A stretch of DNA of 64,000 nucleotides from Pseudomonas sp. PA15(2017) (GCF_001945395.1 NZ_MSXV01000044.1:138313-202312), one strand, 5' to 3'. Counted from the first letter of the stretch, positions 27,715-36,565 are shown. Numbers and translations are program-made. The notes: a model not told the origin generated them from the sequence alone.

Positions 27715-28700
27715 GCAAACCCGACGACAAGCAAGGCAAACCGGCGTGGCGTTGGGCCAAGCGTCTGCTGACCCTGTGCTTCTTCATCCTGGTGCCGGTG
27801 CTGCTGTTCATGCTGGTCAAGAATCTCGACTGGCAGGAAGTCAGCCAGGCGCTACGCAGCTACAGCACTGGCACCCTGCTCGCCGCCATCGGCGTGGCGG
27901 CGCTGAGCTACGGGGTGTACTCGAGCTTTGACCTGATCGGCCGTGCCTACACGCAGCACGGCCTGCCCACCCGGCAGGTGCTGCCGCTGACCTTCGTGTG
28001 CTACGCCTTCACCCTCAACCTGAGTTCCTGGGTCGGCGGTGTGGCGCTGCGCTATCGCCTGTACTCGCGTTTGGGTCTCAAGGTCTCGACCATCACCCGT
28101 GTGCTGAGCATGAGCCTGATCACCAACTGGCTGGGCTATATCCTGCTGGCCGGTGTGCTGTTCACCTTTGGCCTGCTCAAGCTGCCCGAGGGCTGGGCCA
28201 TCGGCGCCACGGGCCTGCGCATCATCGGCCTGGCATTGCTTGCGGTGGGCATCGGCTATCTGCTGGCCTGCCAGTTCTCCAAGCGCCGCAGCTGGACGAT
28301 CCGCGGCCACGAATTGAACCTGCCGTCGCTGCCCATGGCCCTGCTGCAGGCCGGCCTCGGTGCGTTGAACTGGTCGCTGATGGCGCTGATCATCTACCTG
28401 CTGCTGCCCGAGGAAGCCTTCTACCCGACCATTCTCGGTATCCTGATGATCAGCAGCATCGCCGGGGTGATCACCCACATTCCCGCCGGCCTGGGGGTGA
28501 TCGAGGCAGTGTTCATCGCCATGCTGCAGCACGAGATGTCCAAGGGCAGCATCGTCGCCGCACTGATCGGCTACCGGGCGATCTACTTCCTGCTGCCCCT
28601 GGCGGTGGCCTGCGTGGTTTACCTGGTGTTGGAAAAACGCGCCAAGAAGTTGCGCCAGAATGCCGACCATGACAACAGCGAAGAGCCGCGCCCTGCCTGA
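27711..28700 (+). CDS. YbhN-type lysylphosphatidylglycerol synthase transmembrane protein
   Basis: A 329-residue inner-membrane protein with about eight hydrophobic segments, of the UPF0104/LPG_synthase_TM family (the membrane part of MprF-like proteins without the aminoacyl-transfer domain). Typical blocks are LSSWVGGVALRYRLYSRLGL and ITHIPAGLGVIEAVFIAML. Bacterial members are linked to lipid or undecaprenyl-carrier movement; the exact role is open. The GTG start at 27711 overlaps the clsB stop. Together with the EEP protein and ClsB it reproduces the ybhP-ybhO-ybhN grouping of E. coli. Confidence 0.87.
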   Translation: MSKPDDKQGKPAWRWAKRLLTLCFFILVPVLLFMLVKNLDWQEVSQALRSYSTGTLLAAIGVAALSYGVYSSFDLIGRAYTQHGLPTRQVLPLTFVCYAFTLNLSSWVGGVALRYRLYSRLGLKVSTITRVLSMSLITNWLGYILLAGVLFTFGLLKLPEGWAIGATGLRIIGLALLAVGIGYLLACQFSKRRSWTIRGHELNLPSLPMALLQAGLGALNWSLMALIIYLLLPEEAFYPTILGILMISSIAGVITHIPAGLGVIEAVFIAMLQHEMSKGSIVAALIGYRAIYFLLPLAVACVVYLVLEKRAKKLRQNADHDNSEEPRPA

Positions 28701-28793
28701 CAGGTTGCAATGACCGGGATTGGCTTGATCCCGGTCAAGGCGCCTGCGCCACACCGCGTTAGCCTGGGCTGGAAGCCCGGCGGAGTACGCGAG

Positions 28794-29006
28794 ATGGCCA
28801 AGAAATTCCCCCTGCAACCGAGCAACCCCGAGCGCGTGTGCTGGGGCTGCGATCACTACTGCAGCGCCACCGATCTGCAATGCGGCAACGGCGCCAGCCG
28901 TACCCAGCACCCTATCGAGCTGTTCGGCGAAGACTGGTACCTGGATGGCGACTGGGGCCTCGAACCGCCGGGCGACGAGCAGAAACCCAAGCAGCGGCAC
29001 ATCTGA
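28794..29006 (+). CDS. DUF3079 small cysteine-containing protein
   Basis: A 70-residue protein with the DUF3079 signature KFPLQPSNPERVCWGCDHYC, then DLQCGNGASRTQHPIELFGEDW. Four cysteines (CWGC, C in DHYC, LQC) could bind a metal, probably zinc. Function unknown. It has its own ATG about 94 bp after the YbhN-like gene, with a weak GGAGTACGCGAG leader. Confidence 0.85.
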   Translation: MAKKFPLQPSNPERVCWGCDHYCSATDLQCGNGASRTQHPIELFGEDWYLDGDWGLEPPGDEQKPKQRHI

Positions 29007-29077
29007 CCCGCTGCCTTGGTTACGGCGCTTGGCCGGTCAGCTACCATGGCGCGACTCTTCCAATGCGCGCGCCACTC

Positions 29078-29671
29078 ATGACTGCCACCGATCTGCTCGT
29101 TACCCTGCAAGCCGCCAATGCACGACTCGTGCCCCTGCAATCCGAACATGGGCCCGCCCTGGTCCGCGCGGCAGCCGACGGCGAGTTGTGGACGCTGCCG
29201 TTTACCGTGGTACCGGGCGCGCACAACGTCGCGGCCTATCTCGACAAGGCCCTGGCCGGCCGTGACGCCGGCCACGTCATGCCGTTCGTGGTGATCGACC
29301 AGCGCACTGGCCAGGTACTGGGCAGCACGCGCTTCTGGAAGATCGACCGCGACAATCGCAAGCTGGAGATCGGCCATACCTGGCTGGCGGCCTCGGCTCA
29401 GGGCACCGGGATCAACACCGCCATGAAGTGCGCCATGCTCGAACACGCCTTCGAAACGATGAATTGCGTGCGGGTGCAGTTCACCACCGATGAGCTGAAC
29501 GCACGCTCCCGCGCCGCGATCCTGGCCCTTGGCGCAGTACAGGAAGGCATCGTGCGGCACGAGCGGATCATGCCGGATGGGCGCAAGCGCAACTCGGTGC
29601 GTTTCAGCATCATCGACAGCGAGTGGCCTGCCGTGAAGGCGCATCTGCTGGCCAGGCTGACACGCCGCTAA
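29078..29671 (+). CDS. GNAT family N-acetyltransferase (RimJ/RimL type)
   Basis: A 197-residue GNAT protein resembling the RimJ/RimL group. The acetyl-CoA-binding region follows LEIGHTWLAASAQGTGINTA, with the usual VRVQFTTDELNARSRAAI and ALGAVQEGIVRHERIMPDGR tail of this subgroup. Two in-frame starts are possible (29063 and 29078), neither with a good ribosome site. It converges on, and overlaps by 4 bp, the MocR regulator gene on the other strand. The acceptor (protein N-terminus, antibiotic or small amine) is unknown. Confidence 0.86.
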   Translation: MTATDLLVTLQAANARLVPLQSEHGPALVRAAADGELWTLPFTVVPGAHNVAAYLDKALAGRDAGHVMPFVVIDQRTGQVLGSTRFWKIDRDNRKLEIGHTWLAASAQGTGINTAMKCAMLEHAFETMNCVRVQFTTDELNARSRAAILALGAVQEGIVRHERIMPDGRKRNSVRFSIIDSEWPAVKAHLLARLTRR

Positions 29672-31140
29672 GCCGGCAACTGCCAGGCCTTGCGTAGCGC
29701 CTGCAGCGCTTCGCCAATGGCCCGCTCCGGCACTGCCGCAAACCCCATCACCAGCCCGGCGCGCTGGTCCGTCGGCGTGCTCCCCTCGGGCAACCACTGC
29801 ACGCTGAGCGGGTTGATTTCCACGCCAACGCCCGCTGCGGCGGCGATCAGCTGGTGCTCTCGGGCCAGGCTCTCGCAGCGCACGCTCAGGTGCAGGCCGG
29901 CGTGCACCTCCGGCAGCGGCGCACAGCCGGGCACCAGCGTCGGCCAGCCGGCAAGCAGGGCGTCACGCCGCGATCGGGCGGCATTGCGCATGCGGCGGAT
30001 ATGCCGCTGGAAATGCCCGGCGGCGATGAACTCGGCCATCACCGCCTGGGTACCGATATCGGAGTGGCGCATGTCCACCCCGCGGCGCCGTGCGAAGGCC
30101 TCGGCCAGGCGCGGCGGCAGCACCAGATAGCCCAGGCGCAGCGCCGGAAAGACGATCTTGCTGAAGGTGCCGACGTACAGCACGCGCTGGCCGCGATCCA
30201 GTGCCGCCAGCGGGGCCAGCGGCGTGCCGCTGTAACGGTACTCGCCGTCGTAGTCGTCCTCGATGATCCAGGCATCGTTGCGCTCCGCCCAGTCGAGCAG
30301 GGCCAGGCGCCTGGGCAGCGACAGCGTCACCCCGGTCGGATACTGGTGCGACGGCGTGACATAGGCCAGCCTACACGGCCCAGCCTGTTCCAGAGCGGCG
30401 ACATCCAGGCCTTCGCTGTCGATACCGATGCCTTCGAGCCGTGCCCCGGCGACGCTGAATGCGTGGGCCGCGGCGCGATAGCCGGGATCTTCCAGGGCAA
30501 CCCGGTCACCGGGCTCCAGCAGCAACTGGGAGCACAGGCTGATGGCCTGCTGCGCGCCGCAGGTGATGACCACCTGCCCAGGGTCGCACTGCAGGCCGCG
30601 ACTGCTGCGCAGGTAGGCGGCAATCAACTCGCGCAGCTGCGCATCGCCCGCCGGGTCGCCATAACCCAGCAGCGCCGGCGCAGGTCGCCGCCAGAAACGC
30701 GCAGCCAGGCGTGCCCAGGTTTCGTGGGGAAACAGGTCGAAGGCCGGCACCCCGACGCGAAATGCCCGTGGCGGCCCCGGCAAATGCGGCGGCAGGTGAA
30801 AGCTCTGCAGCCGCTGCACGGCGCTGCTGCTGACCTCGTTCGGCGGGACTGCGGCGGGCAACGGCGCAGCGGCGGCGAGATCGGCCACATAGGTGCCGTC
30901 GCCGACCCGCGCCTGCACGTAGCCCTCGGCATACAGCTGATCCAGGGCGCGGTTGATGGTGTTGCGTGAGACGCCCAGTAGCCCGGCCAACTGGCGGCTG
31001 GCCGGCAGGCGGGTGCCGCCCGGCAGGCGCCCGTCGAGCATGCGCTCGCGCAGCGCCTGGTACAGCTGACGTGACAAACCTGCGCCGGGCTGCAGGCACA
31101 GGCCGGAAAGGTCGACGGGAAGCGGAGCTGGAGCGGCCAT
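29668..31140 (-). CDS. MocR-type PLP-dependent transcriptional regulator
   Basis: A 490-residue GntR/MocR regulator: an N-terminal winged helix (about residues 20-90, with GGTRLPASRQLAGLLGVSRN and GYVQARVGDGTYV) fused to a fold-type-I aminotransferase-like domain. The PLP lysine is in YVGTFSKIVFPALRLGY. Such proteins sense PLP, amino acids or GABA and usually act on divergent neighbours. Here the divergent gene is a PaiB-like FMN-binding protein, with a 90-bp shared promoter region. It resembles PdxR-type regulators, but the target cannot be fixed by sequence. Confidence 0.9.
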   Translation of the reverse strand: MAAPAPLPVDLSGLCLQPGAGLSRQLYQALRERMLDGRLPGGTRLPASRQLAGLLGVSRNTINRALDQLYAEGYVQARVGDGTYVADLAAAAPLPAAVPPNEVSSSAVQRLQSFHLPPHLPGPPRAFRVGVPAFDLFPHETWARLAARFWRRPAPALLGYGDPAGDAQLRELIAAYLRSSRGLQCDPGQVVITCGAQQAISLCSQLLLEPGDRVALEDPGYRAAAHAFSVAGARLEGIGIDSEGLDVAALEQAGPCRLAYVTPSHQYPTGVTLSLPRRLALLDWAERNDAWIIEDDYDGEYRYSGTPLAPLAALDRGQRVLYVGTFSKIVFPALRLGYLVLPPRLAEAFARRRGVDMRHSDIGTQAVMAEFIAAGHFQRHIRRMRNAARSRRDALLAGWPTLVPGCAPLPEVHAGLHLSVRCESLAREHQLIAAAAGVGVEINPLSVQWLPEGSTPTDQRAGLVMGFAAVPERAIGEALQALRKAWQLPA

Positions 31141-31230
31141 CGATTGGCTCCATGAAAGTCACTGGAAATGGATCTTACAACAGACCAATAGCAAATCTAC
31201 GATGACACCATCCCCTTCAGGAAACGGCCC

Positions 31231-31857
31231 ATGTACACACCCTCCGCCTTTCGCCAGCACGACCTCGCTACCCTGCACCGGGAAATCCAGGCCTGTCGCC
31301 TGGCCACCCTGATCAGCCACGGCGAGCGCGGCCTGCAGGCCAGCCATCTGCCCTTGCTGCTGCGCCCGGAGCAAGGCGCCCACGGCACGCTGTACGGTCA
31401 CCTGGCGCGGGCCAACCCCCATGCACGACTGCTGGCCGAAGGCGGCGCGGCGCTGGTGGTGTTCAGCGGCGCCGAGGCCTACGTCAGCCCTTCCTGGTAC
31501 CCGGCCAAGGCCGAGCACGGCAAGGTGGTGCCGACCTGGAACTACATCGCCGTGCACGCCCATGGGCGCGCCGAAGTGTTCGACGATGCCGAGCGCCTGC
31601 TGAACCTGCTCGGCGAGTTGACCGACCGCCACGAGAGACCGCGCCCGCAACCCTGGGCGGTCGCCGATGCGCCGCAGGACTACATCGCCGGCATGCTGCG
31701 CGCCATCGTCGGCTTCGCCCTGCCCATCGAGCGCCTGGAAGGCAAATGGAAACTCGGCCAGAACCGCAGCGAAGCCGATCAGCACGGCGTACGCGATGGC
31801 CTCGCCGCCAGCCTCGATCCTCGCGACTGCGCCCTGGCGCAACGCATGGCGGACTGA
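31231..31857 (+). CDS. FMN-binding negative transcriptional regulator (PaiB-like)
   Basis: A 208-residue PaiB-family protein. Typical blocks are MYTPSAFRQHDLATLHREI at the N-terminus, SHLPLLLRPEQGAHGTLYGH, FSGAEAYVSPSWYPAKAEHG and VVPTWNYIAVHAHG, followed by QDYIAGMLRAIVGFALPIER and GKWKLGQNRSEAD. The fold is a split-barrel FMN-binding domain; the name comes from B. subtilis PaiB, but a flavin-dependent role is as likely as DNA binding. Divergent from the MocR regulator and probably controlled by it; followed after 29 bp by a GNAT gene. Confidence 0.9.
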   Translation: MYTPSAFRQHDLATLHREIQACRLATLISHGERGLQASHLPLLLRPEQGAHGTLYGHLARANPHARLLAEGGAALVVFSGAEAYVSPSWYPAKAEHGKVVPTWNYIAVHAHGRAEVFDDAERLLNLLGELTDRHERPRPQPWAVADAPQDYIAGMLRAIVGFALPIERLEGKWKLGQNRSEADQHGVRDGLAASLDPRDCALAQRMAD

Positions 31858-31886
31858 ATTACCCGCTGAAAACAGGAGACCCGAAC

Positions 31887-32324
31887 ATGCAAATACGCGC
31901 CGTTACCGCTGCCGATCACGCCGCTTGGCTGCCCCTCTGGCAGGGCTACCAGCGCTTCTACACCACCGAAATTGCCGAGGCCACCAGCCAACTGACCTGG
32001 CAGCGCTTTCTCGACGCCAGCGAGCCGATGCATGCGGCCCTGGCCTGGCGCGATGGCCAGGCAATCGGCATGGTGCACTGGATCTTCCACCGCTCCTGCT
32101 GGACGGAGGGCGATTACTGCTACCTGCAGGATCTGTTCGTCGACGAGCAGCTACGCGGCGGCGGCATTGGCCGCGGGCTGATCGAGCACGTCTACGCCCA
32201 GGCTCGTCTGGCCGAGGCCTCGCGGGTGCACTGGCTCACCCATGAGAGCAATACCAGCGCCATGCAACTGTACGACCGCATCGCCGAGCGGCCCGGCCTC
32301 GTGCAGTACCGCAAGAAATTGTGA
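31887..32324 (+). CDS. GNAT family N-acetyltransferase
   Basis: A 145-residue single-domain GNAT. The acetyl-CoA pyrophosphate-binding segment is LQDLFVDEQLRGGGIGRGLI, and the C-terminal region (WLTHESNTSAMQLYDRIAER) follows the NxxAxxLYxR pattern. The ATG at 31887 has AGGAG nine bases upstream. It lies between the PaiB-like gene and another GNAT, so the three probably form an operon under MocR control. Substrate unknown. Confidence 0.88.
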   Translation: MQIRAVTAADHAAWLPLWQGYQRFYTTEIAEATSQLTWQRFLDASEPMHAALAWRDGQAIGMVHWIFHRSCWTEGDYCYLQDLFVDEQLRGGGIGRGLIEHVYAQARLAEASRVHWLTHESNTSAMQLYDRIAERPGLVQYRKKL

Positions 32325-32337
32325 CCCGGAGCCGACC

Positions 32338-33021
32338 ATGATCGACGATACCCTGCTCGACTGGCAACCTGTCCCACCACCACCCCGCGCGCCACTCGAC
32401 GGTCGCTTCGTGCGCCTCGAGCCGCTCGACGCCCAGCGCCATGGCGAGAATCTATGGCTTGCCCTGCAAGGCCCGGACAGCGACCCCGATTTGTGGGATT
32501 ACCTGCCCTACGGCCCGTTCGCCGAACGCAGTGCCTTCGACGCCTGGCTCGCGGGCAAGCAGGCGAGCGACGATCCGCTGTTCTTCACGGTGATCGACGC
32601 CGCGTCGAAACGTGCCGTAGGGCTGCTCAGCTTCCTGCGCATCGCCCCCGCCGATGGCTGCATCGAGATCGGCCATATCGCCTTTGGCCGCGCCATGCAG
32701 CGTTCCCCCGCCTCCACCGAAGCGATCTGGCTGCTGATGAGGCTGGCCATGGACGAACTCGGCAATCGCCGCCTGGAATGGAAATGCAATGCACGCAACG
32801 CACGGTCGGTGCGAGCTGCCGAGCGGCTGGGCTTCACCCGGGAGGGGCTGTTCCGCCAGCATGCGGTGATCAAGGGCCACAACCGCGACACTGCCTGGTT
32901 CTCGATCATCGACGGCGAGTGGCCGCAGTGCCGCGAGGCCCTGCAACGCTGGCTGTCGCCGAACAATTTCGATGAGCAGGGGCAGCAGCTTCAGCGGCTG
33001 AAGGACTTCCGCCAACATTGA
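32338..33021 (+). CDS. GNAT family N-acetyltransferase (RimJ/RimL type)
   Basis: A 227-residue GNAT of the RimL-like group. Features are the GRFVRLEPLDAQRHGENLW opening, IEIGHIAFGRAMQRSPASTE at the acetyl-CoA site, RLEWKCNARNARSVRAAERL and the GFTREGLFRQHAVIKGHNRD tail. The start ATG at 32338 is 13 bp after the preceding GNAT. The last of three co-oriented genes (PaiB-like, GNAT, GNAT). Target unknown. Confidence 0.88.
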   Translation: MIDDTLLDWQPVPPPPRAPLDGRFVRLEPLDAQRHGENLWLALQGPDSDPDLWDYLPYGPFAERSAFDAWLAGKQASDDPLFFTVIDAASKRAVGLLSFLRIAPADGCIEIGHIAFGRAMQRSPASTEAIWLLMRLAMDELGNRRLEWKCNARNARSVRAAERLGFTREGLFRQHAVIKGHNRDTAWFSIIDGEWPQCREALQRWLSPNNFDEQGQQLQRLKDFRQH

Positions 33022-33028
33022 TGCCTAC

Positions 33029-33083
33029 CTGCGGGAGCGCGCCATGCCCGCGATCTTTTTGCGCCCATGGCGCGCCCCCACAG
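33029..33083. repeat. REP-like hairpin
   Basis: CTGCGGGAGCGCGCCATGC ... GCGCGCCCCCACAG forms a long imperfect hairpin of the same family as those at 814, 36349, 42878, 57335 and 59500. It lies just downstream of two convergent genes (GNAT and LysE), the usual REP position. No flanking terminal repeats are evident for this copy. Confidence 0.8.
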
Positions 33084-33110
33084 GGGTTCGTCGTGGCGAC
33101 GCCCTGACAA

Positions 33111-33722
33111 TCAGCCCCCCCAAAGCGGTGCGCCGAACCAGGCTGAGGCCAACAACAATACGGCCATCACCTGATTGAAGCGGCCCATGGCACGTGCCGA
33201 GGTGAATAGCCGTGCGGCGCCGCGCCCCAGTAGCGCCCAGCAACCCAGGCACGGCAGGGAAATGGCCAGGAAAATCGCCGCCAGCAAGGCCACGCGCAGG
33301 GCTTGGCCGGGCCCCGGTGTGGCGAACACGCTGACCACCGCCAGGGCCATCATCCAGGTCTTGGGGTTGACCAGTTGCAGCGCCGCGCCGGCGAATAGCC
33401 CGAGGCGTTTTTCATCCGCCCCGGCCGCGCCATCCAGCGCTGCCGCGGGGCTGCTGAAGATGCGCCAGGCCAGATAGCTCAGCCACAGCACACCGAACCA
33501 GGCCATCGCCCATTGCAGACGCGGGTGCTGCTGCAGCAGCTCGCCCAGGCCGAGCCCCACCGCCACCACGATGGCCGCAGCGCCGAAACAGGCACCGAGC
33601 ACCAGCGGCAGGGTCGCGGCCACGCCGTATCGGGCGCTGCTGCCCAGCACCAGCACGTTGGTGGGCCCCGGGGTGATGGAGGCGACGAAGGCGAACAGCA
33701 TGAAGGGCAACAACTGAGTCAT
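33111..33722 (-). CDS. LysE/RhtB family amino-acid exporter
   Basis: A 203-residue inner-membrane protein with about six hydrophobic segments and the family's signature ASITPGPTNVLVLGSSARYG near residue 14. The LVNPKTWMMALAVVSVF block is also typical. Such exporters remove lysine, homoserine, threonine or other small amino acids. It lies 47 bp downstream of an AraC regulator on the same strand, which probably controls it. The exact substrate cannot be read from the sequence. Confidence 0.9.
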   Translation of the reverse strand: MTQLLPFMLFAFVASITPGPTNVLVLGSSARYGVAATLPLVLGACFGAAAIVVAVGLGLGELLQQHPRLQWAMAWFGVLWLSYLAWRIFSSPAAALDGAAGADEKRLGLFAGAALQLVNPKTWMMALAVVSVFATPGPGQALRVALLAAIFLAISLPCLGCWALLGRGAARLFTSARAMGRFNQVMAVLLLASAWFGAPLWGG

Positions 33723-33769
33723 GAACGGGCTCCAGAACGATCCGAGCCCTGATCATCGGCGCAAGCGTC

Positions 33770-34609
33770 TCAGCGGTCTGGAAGCTTTGAGCAGCGGCGC
33801 TGATAGTTTGCCGGGGTGATGCCGTAGGCGCGGCGAAACCAGCGGCCCAGGTGGCTTTGGTCGGCAAAGCCGAGAATCGCCGCCACCTGCACCGGCGGCT
33901 CGCCGCGGGCCAGCAGGTGTCGCGCACGGGCCAGGCGCAGTTGCACCAGGTAGGCGTGGGGCGCCAGGCCAAAGGCGGCCTTGAAGGCGCGGCTCAGCCG
34001 AAAGCGATCCACGCCGCAGGCCGCGGCCAGGTCATCCAGGCCAATATCGCGGGTGTGCTGGTCATGCAGGAAGTCCCGCGCACGCTGCGCCACCAGCGGC
34101 AGGCGCGGGTCGACATCCAGGCGGCGACGCCAATGCAGGCGTTCGGTAAGACCTGCCAGCAGGCCATCGAGCGCGGACTGCCTGACCATGCGCAACTCCT
34201 GGCGATGCAGGGCGCCGAACGCTTCGACCACCGAAGCCAGCAGGCGCGGGTCGCTGGCCAGGGTAGCGCTGAAACCCGGCAGACAGTCGGCTGGCGCCTG
34301 CTCGAACAGGCTGCGCAACTCACGTTCCAGCCACTGGGTATCCAGGTACAGCATCGAGTAGGTGAAGCCTTCCGGCTCCGGCGCGTGGCCGTCGTGCAGT
34401 TCGCCGGGCTCGAGCAGGAACACCTGGCCCGCGAGGCTGCTGTTCAACCGCTTGCGGCAATTGAACTGCTGCACGCCCTGTTCGGTGAAACCGACCAGAT
34501 AGGCGTCGTGCCAGTGGGGGTCGTAGGCGTGCCCGCGAAAATGCGCGCGGATGGTCTCGATACCGGTGTCTGCGTCCTGGGCCAGGTCGACCCAACTCTG
34601 CGCGCTCAT
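33770..34609 (-). CDS. AraC family transcriptional regulator
   Basis: A 279-residue AraC regulator: an N-terminal cupin-like sensing domain (AYDPHWHDAYLVGFTEQGVQ, VFLLEPGELHDGHAPE) and a C-terminal double HTH (DIGLDDLAAACGVDRFRLSR to VQVAAILGFADQSHLGRWFR). The arrangement is that of the AraC-binding cupin subgroup often found with LysE-type exporters. The LysE gene follows directly downstream on the same strand. The ligand is unknown. Confidence 0.9.
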   Translation of the reverse strand: MSAQSWVDLAQDADTGIETIRAHFRGHAYDPHWHDAYLVGFTEQGVQQFNCRKRLNSSLAGQVFLLEPGELHDGHAPEPEGFTYSMLYLDTQWLERELRSLFEQAPADCLPGFSATLASDPRLLASVVEAFGALHRQELRMVRQSALDGLLAGLTERLHWRRRLDVDPRLPLVAQRARDFLHDQHTRDIGLDDLAAACGVDRFRLSRAFKAAFGLAPHAYLVQLRLARARHLLARGEPPVQVAAILGFADQSHLGRWFRRAYGITPANYQRRCSKLPDR

Positions 34610-34689
34610 GCCTGCTCCAGCGCCACGGTGTGTGGACTGGTGATGCTAACCGACCCGGAGTGCCCTTTCTGGAAGTTTTGAGCAACCGT

Positions 34690-35778
34690 TCATCTGGCCC
34701 GTGCCATGCAGCGCTGGTGGCGCGTGTCGACGCGATCGGCAAACCAGGCGGTGGTCAGCCGGCGGGTGATCTTCGGGCTCTTCAGCACGATGCCCGGCAG
34801 CAGTTCGCGCGGTACCGGCTTGCCCTGCGCTTCGTCGGCCAGGGCGAACACCCGCGCGTAGAGGCGGCTGTCCTCGAAATCCAGGCTGTCGCCCTCCTCC
34901 AGATCGCGGCGAACCGCGCGGTCGCTCATATCCAGGCGCTCGCCCAGGGAGCGTACGGCCAGCTCGGTGGCGCTGGCCTTGCTGCTGCCGTGGATGATCA
35001 GGTCGCCGTCCAGCGCCAACCCAATCCCCGACGCGCTGGTGACGGCATTCTGGAAGGCGGCGTTGCGGCTGGCGTACCAGCCGGCGTTGAAGTCGGCGAA
35101 GCGGTACAGCGGTTTCGGGTAATTGGCCGGATAGCCCAGCAGGTGGGCGATGCCGAAGTACATGCCGCCACGGCGGCTGAACACCTCGCGGCGGATCGAG
35201 CCGTCCGGCGGATAGGGATAGCCCTCGGCATTGGCCTGGGCAAAGGCGATGCTGACCTGCATCGGCCCGCCGGTGCGCACCGGGTTGAGGGTGCCGAACA
35301 GCTGGCGACCGAGGGGCACCATGCCGGTGAAGTCATCGAAGATTTCGCTCAGCTGCTTTTCGGTGCGCACGCTGTCGAGGCGCTGCTGGTAGCTCTTGCC
35401 GGTCGGCGACTCGAGACGCAGCGCGGCGTTCACCAACAGCCGCGGGATGTGCAGGCTGGCGGCGCGACGATCGATTTCCGCCCGGGCGATCTTGGCCAAC
35501 CCCGGCACTGGCGGGTCGGCGTTGAAGGTCGATTCCTGTTCGGTCACCGCCAACACGGCGCAGATGTTCTCGGTGGTCGGCGCGATGTCCTGAGCGGCGA
35601 AGGCGGCGTAGATATCGGCGGCCCAACCTTCGCGATCCGGCGTGTTGATCGGCATCAGCCGTACGATCTGCGCGCGCACCTCGGCCGGTTTCGGCGCCGG
35701 TGCCCGTGACTGGGAGGCGCATCCGGCCAGCAGCAGAACCGATAACGCAGCGGATGAACGCAGGAACAAATACCTCAC
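34690..35778 (-). CDS. DUF1615 lipoprotein
   Basis: A 362-residue DUF1615 protein. It opens with a lipoprotein signal (ALSVLLLAGC, lipobox LAGC at about residue 20), so it should be anchored in the envelope. Conserved-looking parts are GWAADIYAAFAAQDIAPTTE and the MYFGIAHLLGYPANYPKPLY block. GTG start with AAGGAG eight bases upstream. Function unknown; the family is often noted near cell-envelope functions. Transcribed alone, since both neighbours are either opposite or separated by more than 80 bp. Confidence 0.88.
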   Translation of the reverse strand: MRYLFLRSSAALSVLLLAGCASQSRAPAPKPAEVRAQIVRLMPINTPDREGWAADIYAAFAAQDIAPTTENICAVLAVTEQESTFNADPPVPGLAKIARAEIDRRAASLHIPRLLVNAALRLESPTGKSYQQRLDSVRTEKQLSEIFDDFTGMVPLGRQLFGTLNPVRTGGPMQVSIAFAQANAEGYPYPPDGSIRREVFSRRGGMYFGIAHLLGYPANYPKPLYRFADFNAGWYASRNAAFQNAVTSASGIGLALDGDLIIHGSSKASATELAVRSLGERLDMSDRAVRRDLEEGDSLDFEDSRLYARVFALADEAQGKPVPRELLPGIVLKSPKITRRLTTAWFADRVDTRHQRCMARAR

Positions 35779-35994
35779 CAGGGGCTCCTTGGAATGATCG
35801 GGCTTGAGCCTCTGACAACGCCAACGCCACGCCGTCCGCGATTATTTCAGCGCCAACCGCTCGCAGCCCAGCGTGAGCGCTGCGAATCGACCGGCAAGCG
35901 ATGCGGTCTATCCATCCACGAAGGCCCGCATTATCTGGCCTGCGGACGAGGAGCGAGTTGCGCTCCAGGATCGATATGAGCAAGGAGATCCACC

Positions 35995-36279
35995 ATGGTT
36001 ACCCATTACACGATCGACGGTCATCTCGCCTGTGGCACCCACGGCGAAAAGCTCGCCGCCAGCAAAGAACTGAATCAGGTGAAATGTCGCAACTGCCGTA
36101 ACACCGAAGCGTACAAGCAGGCGCGTCGCGACACCCGTAACGCTACCCGCCGCGCGGCCCGCAAATCCAAGGTCGCACAGCCGCGTACCGATTGGCGCAC
36201 GTCCTGGCAGCAACGCCTGGCCGACCTGCCAGGTCGCAACCGCCTGCCCAGAGGGTTCGCTACGCAACCTTACGTATAA
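35995..36279 (+). CDS. Small basic protein with two cysteine pairs, unknown
   Basis: A 94-residue protein, strongly basic in the middle (ARRDTRNATRRAARKSK). A cysteine at ACGTHG and a VKCRNCRN pair could bind zinc. I do not recognise a named family. It has an AAGGAG eight bases before its ATG, so it should be translated. The stop TAA at 36277-36279 overlaps the terminal inverted repeat of the element that follows. A nucleic-acid-binding role is possible from composition alone. Confidence 0.7.
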   Translation: MVTHYTIDGHLACGTHGEKLAASKELNQVKCRNCRNTEAYKQARRDTRNATRRAARKSKVAQPRTDWRTSWQQRLADLPGRNRLPRGFATQPYV

Positions 36280-36486
36280 GAGCCCGTTCATAATCTTTAA
36301 GCCCAGGTTCGGCGACTTTGGCGGCGTTAGCGGCCGTTCCCCGATCCACTGTGGGAGCGCGCCATGCGCGCGAAAAATCGCGGGCATGGACTGGGCGTCG
36401 CCGCCCGCTCCCACAGATACTGCGCTGATGTTCGCTTCTGCCTTGTAATTGCCGCTTCATGCGCATAAGACTTTGAACAGGCTCTA
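36278..36486. repeat. Composite REP/MITE-like element with terminal inverted repeats
   Basis: About 209 bp bounded by imperfect inverted ends: AAGAGCCCGTTCATAATCTT on the left (36278) and, read as reverse complement, TTAGAGCCTGTTCAAAGTCT on the right (about 36486). The centre (36349-36416) is the CTGTGGGAGCG ... CGCTCCCACAG hairpin. The left arm continues AAGCCCAGGTTCGGCGACTT, matching the reverse complement of the right arm of the element at 57264-57483. No open reading frame of its own, so it would be non-autonomous. Confidence 0.8.
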
Positions 36487-36526
36487 AGGATCGCGGTGGC
36501 CTCAACGAGGCCCGCAACTGATCGAT

Positions 36527-36560
36527 AAAGGGGTGGGCCATGCAAGCGGCCCACCCCTTT
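36527..36560. terminator. Rho-independent terminator after glgB
   Basis: A 13-bp perfect stem, AAAGGGGTGGGCC (36527-36539) and its complement (36548-36560), with an 8-base loop, six bases from the glgB stop. T-runs are short on both strands (CCCTTTT on plus, CCCTTTAT on minus), so it may be bidirectional. Confidence 0.8.
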
Positions 36561-36565
36561 TCGCC

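Noticed and set aside
31143-31189. ATTGG/CCAAT inverted pair between MocR and PaiB-like genes as an operator
   Set aside because: Too short and widely spaced to be distinguished from chance.
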